Source of the DNA: Spirodela intermedia
Lineage: Eukaryota; Streptophyta; Magnoliopsida; Alismatales; Araceae
Direction: 5' to 3'
Assembly: GCA_902729315.2 (NCBI GenBank)
Contig: LR746276.1
Location: 6,088,169 to 6,152,168 of the forward strand
DNA: 64,000 nucleotides
Program-made: the position numbers and the translations under genes
The notes under the pieces: generated by a model
Databases searched by the model: none
What the model saw: only the letters and a program-made list of their open reading frames with translations
Told to the model about the DNA's origin: nothing
In this document: piece by piece, positions 36,175 to 46,736 of the stretch
Position numbering within the stretch: position 1 is the stretch's first letter
Layout: each line of letters opens with the position of its first letter

Positions 36175-37330
36175 ATGGTAGAGACACGCTCAGTCAGAGC
36201 TCGAGGAGGTTCACCATCGCCACGGCACTCGCGCAAGGCCTCAGATCTTGCTACTCCCCGAGTAGCTAGAGTGGACACGAGTCCACCATCTCCGTTGAGA
36301 CCGACGGATTCAGTACCAGACCCCTCTCAACCTCGGGAGACTTCGAGCCCTATGTCGGCCAGAGAGGCATCAAGGCGGCCCCAGCCACCCATGGCTACAA
36401 GCCGCCGAGCTGGGAAGGAATCCACGCTTTACTATCCACCGAAGAGTACTAAGGGTCATGGCAGAGGTGGCCGATGGCAACCTTCACCCTAGTACCCTTC
36501 AAGGATGGAGCGTGCTCCCTCCCAGATGATGTCATGTGTAGCATGACCAAAGTGTCTGGAATGAGCTACCTTTGTAGCCACAGCTCATGGCCCACCGCCA
36601 CCGGCTCCACTACCAGTCACGTATCTGGTCGCACCACCGACCGCACCACTTGTTACACAGGCATATCAGGAGCATCGCGAGCCCTACCGCATAGTAGAGC
36701 ATATGGAGGAACCCGCCAAGGACACACAGTTCACCCCACCTCTGATCACCACGAAGACTGTGTCCACGCGATCTGCATAGACACCGACGACAGCACCGAT
36801 GCGTGCTAGCATAGGGAACGGACGGATTACACCAACGACATTAGTAGGGTCTACACCACCCCCACATCCGCCACCAGCCGACGCATCCGACCATGCTACG
36901 GCTGCGTTCCAAGCCCTTATCACTTGTTTCAAGTGTAAGGGTAAGGGGCATCGGATGAGCCAATGCCCATCTTCGAATCTCCTCATAGATTGGGTAGCGA
37001 TTCACACGAGAATGACGTCCCCATAGGCGATGATGTCTACATTATTGATGAGGGTTTGGCCAAGGAGTGTGATGACACTCCTGATTTGATTGGCTACATC
37101 CAGATCCGGCCAGCCACCGTACCCGCAGTCGAGGCTGCCTCTCTCGCTGCCTCATCGACGAGCACTTCATTGAAGGGACTGGTCAGTATCGCTGTCCAGC
37201 ATCCATCTCGAGACGTGGTTCCTACACCACAGCCAGACACCACAGCAGCTAGAGAGATCACATCGGCACTGAGGACGACTATGCCCACATCTTCGCCTAC
37301 GACAGACGACTCATTTTACATGTAGATCTT
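36175..37330 (+). pseudogene. E2 gag remnant with CCHC zinc knuckle
   Basis: The reading starts MVETRSVRARGGSPSPRHSR at 36175 and is interrupted within 110 codons by frameshifts and stops. A CCHC zinc knuckle, CFKCKGKGHRMSQC, lies near 36930-36972 and marks the nucleocapsid end. The same gag start occurs inverted at 40556-40256. Confidence 0.8.
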
Positions 37331-40222
37331 CTACACTTATGTGAACATCAACGGACACACATGCAAGGTGATCGTGGATAGCGGTAATTGCGTCAATGCC
37401 GTGTCAGACCAGGTCTTGTAGAGGGTAGGGCTGAGTGCTATTAGCCATCCAGCCCCTTACGACGTATCGTGGATAGACACCACTGCACTACCCATTTGTT
37501 GACAGTGCCAGATTCCACTTAGGGTGAGCACCTATGATGAGCACATCTTGTGTGATGTCCTTCCGATGAAATTTGACAGCATCATATGTGGAAGACCCTA
37601 GTTGTTTGACTATGACGTCCAACTCATGGGAAGAGCAAACACTTGCTCTTTCATGTATCGAGATTGCCGACTTGTTTGGTATCTGTATACCAACAAGCCC
37701 CCACCGAAGCGTGACCCTAAGTCACGTATTGGGTTAATCGTGATGAAGTGACCTACCTTTCAGCACAAGTTCACGTTGGACATAGATGGATCCCTGACGT
37801 GCTTTGCTCTCACTTTGGATACGTGAGACGACACAACCCTTACCCCGCCTTCTCTAGAAGTCGAAGGTATATTATCAGAGTACGCCGACGTACTCTCAAA
37901 GGAGCTTCCTAGAGAGCTACCTCCATTGAGGCACATTCAGCATGATATCGACTTGGTTCCCAAAGCATCATTCCCAAACCTGCCGCACTATCACATGGAG
38001 CCGGCCAAGTACGAGGAGCTTACCCGATAGGTACAGGAGCTTTTAGACAAGGGACTCATCTAGCCGAGCTTTAGTCCCTGTGCTGTGCCTACATTACTAG
38101 CGCTGAAGAAGGATGACTCTTGGCGCATGTGCTTCAACAATCACACGATCAATAGGATAACGAATAAATACTATTTTCCGATCCTGCAATTACAAGACTT
38201 ATTCGATATGATGACAAGAGCCACTATCTTTTCAAAGATAGATCTATGCAGTGGTTATCATCAAGTCAGGATACGCCTAGGGGACGAGTGGAAGACCGCC
38301 TTCAAGATCAAGGAGGGCCTGTACAAGTGGAAGGTCATGCCATTTGGCCTCTCTAACATGCCCAGTATGTTTTAGAGGCTAATGAACGAGGTTTTACGCC
38401 CATTCATTGGCAAGTTCATCGTAGTATACTTTGACGACATCTTGGTCTACAATGGTACCCAAGACTCCCACCTCCAGCACTTACGACAAGTGTTTGAGGC
38501 ACTTTGATAGGAGAAGCTTTATGCCCATCCTAAGAAGTGTAGTTTCTTCACTTCCGAGGTTATGTTCCTCGATTTTTTCATCTCTGAGAAAGGAGTTTCC
38601 GCAGACCCCGAAAAAGGTCCACGAGATAGTCACCTGGCCACGACTAGGCAGCATGCATGACATTCGGAGCTTCATTGGACTAGCAACGTTCTACCATCGT
38701 TTCATTCGGGACTTTAGTTCCGTTACCACTCCGCTTATTGATTGCCTGAAGAAGGAGACCTTCCTTTGGAGAGAGGCAACTAAATAGGCCTTCGATCGGG
38801 TGACGGTTCTTATCACTCAAGCATCTATACTTTGCCTACTGAACTTTGGCAAGGTATTTGAGGTCGCCTGTGACGCCTTGGGCATCTATATTGGGGGTGT
38901 CCTTAACTAGGAAGGCCATCCCATAGAGTACTTCAGTGAGAAGCTAAATGACGTGAGGCTTAGATACTCCACTTACGATTGTGAGTTTTACACTGTCATT
39001 CAAGCTCTCAAGCACTAGCACCATTACCTCCTTTATAAAGAGTTTGTGCTCTTCTCAGACCATGAGGCCTTGAAGTATCTGCACTCTTAGCGGAAGCTGA
39101 GCGATCGACACGGATGATGTGTCGAGTACTTGTAGAACTTCACCTTCGTCCTTCGCCACGAGAAGGGCAAGGAGAACGTGATGGCAGACAACCTCAGCCG
39201 ACGAGTCAACTTGCTGAACCTCATGAAGGTTTAGGTGACAAGATTTGAGTCCCTACCAGATTCTTACGCAGATTGCCCGAACTTCGGCCACATTCTATGA
39301 GCACTTTCAAATGGTCCATCCCAAGATCATAAGGACTTCCTTTTGGTCAACGGATGTCTGTTCTTTAGGAGAAGACTGTACATTCCACACACATCCCTCC
39401 GTGACTTCCTCACTTACGAATGTCACGCAGGTCTATTAAGTCATTTTGGTCGCAATAAGACCATTGCAGCGATCGAGTACCAATTCTACTGGCCGACCCT
39501 CAAGCGCGATGTAGGGAATATTGTCGCTCAGTGTCAAGTGTGTGCACTCGCCAAGTAGGTAAAGAAGAATGCTGGACTCTACACGTCACTTTTAATGCCA
39601 CCCGCCCATGGGACGACATCAGCATGGACTTTGTTTTGGGACTCCCACGCACTACACGATGACATGACTTGATCATGGTGGTCATTGATAGGTTTTCAAA
39701 GATGGCACACTTCGTGCCATGTTTGAAAACCTCTGAAGCCTCCAAGGTCGCTAGCCTCTATTGTAGAGAGATTGTGCGCCTTCATGGACTACCTAACTCC
39801 ATAGTCTCAAACCATGACGTACGGTTTACCAGCCACTTCTGGAGGACTCTTTGGAGCTTACTTGGGACTAAGCTCAAGTTCTCCACTGCTTACCATCCAC
39901 AGACTGACGGCCAGACTGAGGTCGTCAATCGTAGCTTAGGGAATTTGCTTCGGTCATTAGTTGGCGAGAGCTTGACCACCTGGGATCTGATCATATCACA
40001 CGCCAGTTTGCCTATAACTTCTCGACCAACTGTACCATTGGCATGAGCCCCTTTAAGATTGCACACGACTTAGCACCCCGCAAGCCCCTAGATCTAGTAC
40101 CCCTAGACCCTCAAGTTAGAGTTTCCGAGGATGGTGTCACATTCGCCCAGCATGTTAGTCATTTACATCAAGACATCCACGATAGGATACAGAGTCAGAA
40201 TGCATTGCACAAGCAGGCTGTC
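37331..40222 (+). pseudogene. E2 pol remnant: protease, RT, RNase H, integrase core
   Basis: An aspartic-protease-like VDSGNCVNAVS lies near 37375. RT runs about 37900-38460 with [14 protein letters not shown] and an intact catalytic VVYFDDILVY near 38421-38450. RNase H spans about 38780-39230. Integrase starts near 39340 with its zinc region (QFYWPTLKRDVG, CQVCALAK), a core Asp in VVIDRFSKMAHF, and YHPQTDGQTEVVNRS with the third acidic residue. Nine or more in-frame TAG codons (for example at 38028, 38061, 38373, 38785, 38908, 39088, 39133, 39232 and 39556) fall at positions that are commonly Gln in this family. At least one frameshift is also present. The frame stops where the inverted copy is inserted. 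Confidence 0.85.
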
Positions 40223-40820
40223 TAATGCAGGACAGGGCGAGAACCCTTGTGCCTAGTGGCAGTAGACCATGAGCTGTGGCTACCAAGGTAGCTCGCTCCA
40301 GACGCTCAATAGCCTGGGTCATGCTATAGATGACATCTTATGGGAGGGAGTGCACTCCATCCCTCAAAGGGTACTGGGGCGAAGGTTGCCATCGGCCACC
40401 TCTGCCACGACCCCTGGTACTCCTCGGTGGATAGTAGGGCACAGATTCCTTCCTAGCTCTGTGGCTCGTAGCCGCGGGCGGCTGGGGCCACCTTGATGCC
40501 TCTCCGGCCGACATAGGGCTCGGAGTCTCCTGGGGTTGGGAGGGGTCTGGTATCAAATTTGTCGGTCTCGACGGAGAAGGTGGACTCGTGACGACTCTAG
40601 CTACTCGGGGAGTAGCGGGATTTGAGGCCTCGCACGAGTGTTGTGATAATGGTGAACCTCATTGAGCTCTAGCTGAACGTGTCTCTACCATGGCTAGGTC
40701 CTAAGGGTGCCTAAATGCCAATGTAATCCTATATGAATGGTCGACTAGGGGTATGGAAGCTCAGTAATTCCTCAGGGGACCAAGGTTTGGTGGTAACCTA
40801 ACCTGGCTCTAATACCAATT

Positions 40821-43149
40821 TGATACAGGACAGGGCGAGAACCCTTGTACCTGATCAATGAAACTCAAGACCTAGGAAGGGGCAGTCGGACCGATCCAAT
40901 GAGAATGTATGGACCCTAGACTCTAGGTCTGACCACGTAACCTAAGTACAAGCAAGCATACCAATTTGCACGATCAACCCAAGACAACCTAAGAAAACAC
41001 TCGATGAAGTTAATTGTGAGGCCCTCTCACTCCACGTCCGGACAGACAGTAGAACAGTCGTCGTGAGGTAGCCTAGGGCTGCAGCTCACGAATAGCGACG
41101 AATCTGGTTCAACGTCGGAAGTCACGATCCGATAACCATCCTATCCTATCTACGTTCTCTTGATGGCGGTGGAGACGAGCCGAGAAAACCCTTTGAGAGA
41201 TAATGAAACTTAAGAGGAAGGGGTACGGAGCTAACCTTCGGGGCTGCGTAGCCCAGCGGGTCATGATGGAACGGAGATTCGACGAAGGCAGAGACGTCCG
41301 GTGAAGTGCGATGCTCAGCATCGACGGTCGGTCCTGGTCGAGAGTTGCAGAAGCCGTCGTCGTAAGGCGTGGCACGGTCGGCGCGGGCGTGGGCCCGCTG
41401 GTGGGCCGAAGGGCATGCTACCGGGCGTGGGTCCACTGGTGGGCCGAAGGGCACGCTAGCGGGCGCGTGAGGCAAGCCGCGCGGCGGCCTTAGGGCACGC
41501 GGGCGGCGGCGCCGGGTGGGCGCGCGCGGCGGCAGCGCTTCAGCGGGAAGGCCGAGCGTCAGCGGCGCTTCGACGGGAAGGCCGAGCGTCGGCGGCGCTT
41601 CGACGGGAAGGCCGAGCGTCGGCGGCGCTTCGACGGGAAGGCCGAGCGTCGGCGGCGCTTCGACGGGAAGGCCGAGCGTCGGCGGCGCTTCGGCGGGAAG
41701 GCCGAGCGTCGGCGGCGCTTCGGCGGGAAGGCCGAGCGTCGGCGGCGCTTCGGCGGGAAGGCCGAGCGTCGGCGGCGCTTCGGCGGGAAGGCCGAGCGTC
41801 GGCGGGGCTTCGGCGGGAAGGCCGAGCGTCGGCGGCGCTTCGGCGGGAAGGCCGAGCGTCGGCGGCGCTTTTGCGGGAAGGCCGAGCGTCGGCGGTTGAG
41901 GCGGAAACCCAACCGTCGCCGGAAGGATCGGCCTTCTCTGGCGGCGCCGGGAAGCGGAGCAGAGAGGAGACGATCTGGCCGACGATACCAGGGAGGGTTG
42001 AGCTCTCCTGGTCTAAGCAGCGCCGGAAACGGCGCGACGGCGGCGGAGCGTCAGGAAACTCCGGCGGGGGCCTGTGAGGAGCTGGGACTGGTTCTGACTC
42101 GTCGACACGGCTGCAGGGTCTCTCCCGACGTCGGCGGCAGGTAGGCGTTCGTCGGCGAACGGCCAGCGACTGGGCGGAGCGGCGGAGGGCGGCTCCGGCG
42201 AGTTTATGGTGGAGTTCCGGAGGAAGAGGCGGCAGTCGAACCAGGAGTCGAGAGACTCCGGCGGAGTGCTCGGCGACGGCTCGTAGGGAGGCGAAGCGAG
42301 CCCCTTTCGTCACGACGGCGTGACGGGGTTCCAGCAGAGGCGGCGGCGGTTGCAGCGGCAACCGCGACTGTTTCGTCCGGTGACGGCGGCGAACTCCCGG
42401 GCGGCAATGAGATGGCCGGCGGCGGCAGTGGTCTCAGGCGGCGGCGGGACTTCTCGGGCAGCAGCGTCACGAGGAACGAAGTCCTCGAAGGGGGTATCGA
42501 CGGCCTTCCTCTCCCTCCTTCCCTCCCTATCCTAGGTCACGGAGAAGGTACTCACAAAACGATAATCTCTCTCAAAAATACGGAGCTCCTTGAGGGGGGG
42601 TCCTACCTCCCCTTATATGGGGCCCACAAGTGGGCTAAGGGGAGGTGGGCCCACTTGAGGCCTTCAAGCCCATAAGCTACAAAAAGGCTACAAGAGGGGC
42701 TTATTGGGCCTCTAAAAGAGAAACCCAATAAGCTCCCCTAAAAGGAGAAAGAGGAGGGTCCTCATATGGTGCTTAAGTGGGCCTCAAATGAAGACCCAAA
42801 AGAGGCCCAAAGGAAAGGAACATAGGTCCCCCCCCCTTAGGGTTTTAATTGGGCCTAAAAAGAGAGACCCAATAAAACCCTAAAGAAAGGGAGACACAAA
42901 CAACAACGCACACACATAGAATTGGGCCTGCTAACACACAAACGCGAGGCCCAACAAGTCAACGTGAAAATACAAAGAAAGATAAGGGTGAGCTTGAGCT
43001 TGTCGTCGTCGTGGAGGTGGAATGTCGTCGTCCCGAAGGGCTAGGCCGTGTAGCGAAAGCCAGGCTCCTTCATTTTCGCATGTCGATTGGGCTGAACTCG
43101 GACTGCCGGTGTCTCCTGCATTGGTGGAGACGGGTCCTGCTCGCCATCA
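40821..43149 (-). repeat. LTR of the deleted E2 copy, with an expanded minisatellite
   Basis: 2329 bp, matching the other E2 LTRs. It is longer chiefly because of about twelve 30-bp tandem units at 41530-41895. The left end reads TGATACAGG beside the primer site and the right end CGCCATCA. Confidence 0.9.
41530..41895. repeat. 30-bp minisatellite, about 12 units
   Basis: Highly regular tandem copies of GGCGCTTCGGCGGGAAGGCC plus GAGCGTCGGC. The left units carry CGACGGG and the right units CGGCGGG, so the array has two homogenised blocks. It encodes a ten-residue repeat (GRPSVGGASA) on the plus strand and an arginine/serine repeat on the other; I regard both as shadows. Confidence 0.95.
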
Positions 43150-43154
43150 CTGCC

Positions 43155-43690
43155 GATATGCATCGTCGACCTCAGATCTTCTAGGTGAGAGACTAGGTTA
43201 TGGTGAGGATGAGGCCTGAGCGTTACACTCCTGGCTCTATTACGAAGCTTCACACTCATAGCGCCAGCCCGTTTCGTGTTCTTTTCCGGATAGGTGAGAA
43301 TGCTATGCTGTCGACATCCCTCTTTCGTGGGGGATTAACTCCACGTCCAACTTGGTAGATCTAGCGTCGCACTAAGCCCCACCTCTTTCATCTGACATCG
43401 AGCCCTCATCTATTGGCCCCTTCTCTGAGAGAGAGTTTGCCATGGAGTCCACTCCCCCCATTTTACCTCTTGATTGGCACGAGTGAGTCGAGGAGATTCT
43501 TTGGGAGGTAATTGACTTTATAGGGGACGGAGTTTCGCGGAGATTCCTAGTACGTTGGTAGGGTTGCCCGTCGGAGGATGATGCTTGGATTTCGGAGGCA
43601 GACCTAGAGCGACTACGACCAGACCTACTGGAGCCCCTGCCTTCCCCACTTGCCAACTCGTCGGAGTCGAGTTCTTTCGACCCCAAGAGG
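43155..43690 (+). pseudogene. E2 integrase C-terminus with chromodomain (continuation of pol)
   Basis: The reading resumes exactly where pol was cut at 40222. RMRPERYTPGSITKLHTH and PFRVLFRIGENA are the usual integrase C-terminal fold. Farther on, VSRRFLVRW and a following GCPSEDDAWISEADLERL form a chromodomain near 43525-43630. In-frame TAG codons occur again at commonly Gln positions. A purine-rich AAGAGGA precedes the 3' LTR. Confidence 0.8.
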
Positions 43691-43692
43691 AT

Positions 43693-45700
43693 TGATGGCA
43701 ACCGGGACCCGTCTCCATCAGCTCAAGAGACACTGGCAGTCTGAGTTCAGTCCAATCGACGTGAGAAGACGAAGGAGCTTGGTTTTTGCTACACGGCCTA
43801 GCCCTTCGGGACGACGACATTCCACCTCTGTGACGATGACGAGCTCGAGCTCACCCTTATCTTTCTTTGTATTTTCACGTTGACTTGTTGGGCCTTGCGT
43901 TTGTGTGTTAGCGGGCCTAATTCTATGTGTGTGTGTTGTTGTTTGTGTCTCCCTTTCTTTAGGGTTTTATTGGGTCTCTCTTTTGAGGCCCATTTAAAAC
44001 CCCAAGGGGGAGGACCTATGTTTCTTTCCTTTTGGGCCTCTTTTGGGGCTTATGTGGGTCTTCATTTGAGGCCCACTTAAGCACTATACGAGGGCCCTCC
44101 TCTTTCTCCTTTTAGGGGAGCTTATTGAGTCTCTCTTTTAGAGGCCCAATAAACCCCTTTTGTTGCCTTTTTGTGGCTTATGGGCTTGAGGGCCTCAAGT
44201 GGGCCCACCTCCCTTTAGCCCACTTGTGGGCCCTATAAAAGGGGAGGTAGGACCCCCCCTCAAGAAGGCGTGCCGAATTTTGTGAGAGATTATTGTTTGT
44301 GAGTTACCTTCTTTGTGACCTAGGATAGGGAGGGAAGGAGGGAGAGAAAGACTGTCGATACCCTTTGAGGACTTCGTTCATCATAACACTGCTGTTTGAG
44401 AAGTCCCGCTGCCGCTTGGGACCAACTGTCGCTGCCGGATATCTTCATTGCCGCCCGTGAGATCGCCGCTATCACCAGACGAAATGGTCGTGGTTGTCGC
44501 TGCAACCGCCGCTGCCTTTACTGGAACCCCGTCATACTGTCGTGACGAAAGAGGCTTGCTTCGCCTCCCTACGAGCCATTGCCAAGCACTCCGCTGGAGT
44601 CTATTGACTCCTAGTTTGACTGCCCCCTCTTCCTTCGGAACTCCACCATAAACTCGCTGGAGCCGCCATCCGCCGTTCCGCCCAGTCGCTGGCCATTCGC
44701 TGACAAATGCCTACCTACCGCCAACGTCGGGAGAGATCCTGCAGCCGTGCCGACGAGCCAAATCCAGTCCAAGCTCCGCACAGGCCCCCGCCAGAGTTTC
44801 CCAATGATCTGCTGCTGTCGCACCGTTTCTGGTGCCGCCTAGACCAGAAGGGCTCAATCCTCCCTGGTATCGTCGGTCGGGATCATCTCCTTCCTCTGCT
44901 CCACTTCCCAGCACCGCTAGAGAAGGCTGATCCTTCCGGCGACAGTTGGGCTTCCGCCCAACCGCCGACGCTCAGCATTCCCGCCGAAGCACCGCTGCCG
45001 CACGCGCCCCACACGCCGGCTCCTGCAGCCCGCGTGCCCACCAGTGCCACCGCCCGCGTGCCCCAAGGCATGCCGTGCGGCTTGCTGCGCGTGCCCGCTA
45101 GCGTGCCCTTTGGCCCACCAGTGGGCCCACACCTGTGCCGACTATGCCACGCCTTATGACGACGACTATTGTGACTCTTGACCAGGACCGACTGTCGACA
45201 CTGAGCATTGCTCTTCACTGGACGTCTCTACTTATGTCGAGTGTCCGCTCCGCATGACCTGCCGGGCTACGCAGCCCCAAAGGTTAGGTCCGTACCCCCT
45301 TCTTACTTAAGTTTAATTATCTTTCAAAGGGTTTTCTCGGCTCATTTCCACCACCATCTGGAAAATGTAGACAAGATAGGACGGGTTATAAGATCGTGAC
45401 TTATGATGCTACGTCAGACTCGTTACTGTTTGTGAGCTGTAACCCTAGGCTACTTCATGATGACCGTTCCACTGTTTATCCGGACATGGACTTAGAGGGT
45501 CTCACACTTACCATCGTCGAGTTTTTCCCCGAGTTGTCCTGAGTTGATAGTGCATATTGGTACGCTTGCCTGTACTTAGGTTAGGTGGTCAGAACTAGAG
45601 TCTAGGGTCCATACATTCTTATTGGATCAGTCCAACTGTTCCATCTCGAGTTTTGAGTTCTATTGATCAAGTACAAGGGTTCTTGCCCTGTCTTGCATCA
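43693..45700 (+). repeat. E2 3' LTR
   Basis: 2008 bp from TGATGGCAACC to CTTGCATCA, ending at the target-site duplication. It carries a single 30-bp unit where the LTR at 40821 has about twelve. Confidence 0.9.
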
Positions 45701-46583
45701 AGGACGATCCGCCGGGAGACGAGTCACCACCTCCCGAGAGCGTACCGGATGTGATGAAGAGCCTTCTCTTGCTGCGCGAACCTAAGGATGAAGCTCTCTA
45801 ACACGCACCTCACCTCCATTCAGCTACTCTTCGTCAGGTGATAGCTATCGGAGAGCTGCAAAGTCGCCATTTTTCTGCCCCATTAGGTGACAGCCATCAG
45901 AGATGATTCAACGACTCATTTCATTGATCTCTAGACTTCGCAAGGAGATCTAGAGATCGCCCACGTCGGCCTTGTCTAAGGATAGCCTTCGAGGCCGTGG
46001 ACACTACATGACGATCCTCCTGAACGTTCAGGATTCCAGTGTATCACCGACACATTGCCGCCGTGATGCCGGAACTCTATTTTCTTGCTTTCAACTTAAT
46101 TTTCATTTCATTTAGTGATAATTTGTGTGATTTAAATTTACCAAGATATGCTTCATTCAATTACGATTCTTCCGGCTTTTATAGATCATAATTTGATCAA
46201 TTAAATCATTTGTAATCACTTACATAAGAATCACTAGGCGGAACTCTATTTCTGTCAGATTCGCATTTGCTGGGCGCTGACATCATCCTAACGCCCCCAC
46301 CCTTATTTCCCTTTTTTGTGAATTTTAAATATATTTCATTTTCATTTCTTAGTGTAAAATTTATAGAAAATAGTATTTTTTGAGAAAAATTCTGAATAAT
46401 TACATGATATTATATTACATCCCTGTGATCGACTTGAAAAATTACCACTATTTTTGGAAGTTTTATTGAATTATAATTAATATATTTGTTCATAAATACT
46501 TCTAAATATCCAAAAATTCGTATTTTTTAGTTTTATAAATTTTAAATTTGCGTGATTTACTATACAACGACTAAGTCACATCA

Positions 46584-46736
46584 CTCTTCCTCTTTATTCT
46601 TATCATAAGGGTCAACTAAACATCTTCCATTTCTTAATTTAGTTATGGCATGAATGCATTCATAATTTTTTGAAGGAAAAGATGCATGAGATTCTATAGA
46701 AATAACATTACGAGGATTAATGAAGGTGATAAGTCT
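46584..46736 (-). pseudogene. Island of E1 gag between two E3 insertions
   Basis: 153 bp are open on the minus strand, including SKNYECIHAITKLRNGRCLV, which resembles the end of Athila-type gag just before the protease. It shows that the two E3 copies inserted independently, 150 bp apart, in one E1 element. Confidence 0.7.

Larger units (their letters stand above)
40223..43149 (-). mobile_element. Internally deleted, inverted E2 copy inserted in the E2 integrase
   Basis: Flanked by CTGTC (40218-40222) and CTGCC (43150-43154), a 5-bp target-site duplication with one mismatch; removing the insert and one copy of the duplication restores the integrase frame exactly. On the minus strand: a complete 5' LTR (43149-40821), primer site (40819-40806, TGGTATTAGAGCCA), the gag start (to about 40256), then an abrupt jump to only about 30 bp of the 3' LTR end (about 40252-40223). 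Almost all of gag, pol and the 3' LTR is missing, so this copy could not move on its own. Confidence 0.85.
33893..45700 (+). mobile_element. Full-length Ty3/gypsy chromovirus-type element E2, inserted in E3a
   Basis: Flanked by AGGAT (33888-33892) and AGGAC (45701-45705), a 5-bp target-site duplication with one mismatch; the intact E3 copy confirms the empty site. Order: 5' LTR region 33893-36043 (abnormal, see 34150-34322), primer site 36047-36060, gag from 36175, pol to 40222, an inserted inverted E2 copy (40223-43149), the end of pol with a chromodomain (43155-43690), and the 3' LTR 43693-45700. LTRs of about 1.7-2.3 kb and an integrase chromodomain suggest a Tekay/Del-like chromovirus; that lineage call is inference. 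The element carries many TAG stops and is inactive. Confidence 0.88.
33023..46583 (+). mobile_element. E3 copy a: solo-LTR-like insertion in E1, itself split by E2
   Basis: Two halves, 33023-33892 and 45706-46583, together about 1.75 kb, match the intact copy at 46737-48473 along their full length. It begins TGATAAGTCTT and ends CACATCA. The flanks CTCTC (33018-33022) and CTCTT (46584-46588) form a 5-bp target-site duplication with one mismatch. TG...CA ends and 5-bp duplication suggest a solo LTR of an LTR element whose internal region is absent. No coding region was found. The E2 element sits at 33893-45700. Confidence 0.8.

Noticed and set aside
41530-41895. Regular 30-bp repeats as a CRISPR array
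   Set aside because: Units are directly adjacent with no unique spacers, and the DNA is plant retrotransposon LTR.
41516-42361. Long ORFs on both strands encoding decapeptide-like repeats
   Set aside because: A 30-bp unit is a multiple of three, so every stop-free frame stays open through the array. The region is an LTR minisatellite, not a repeat protein gene.
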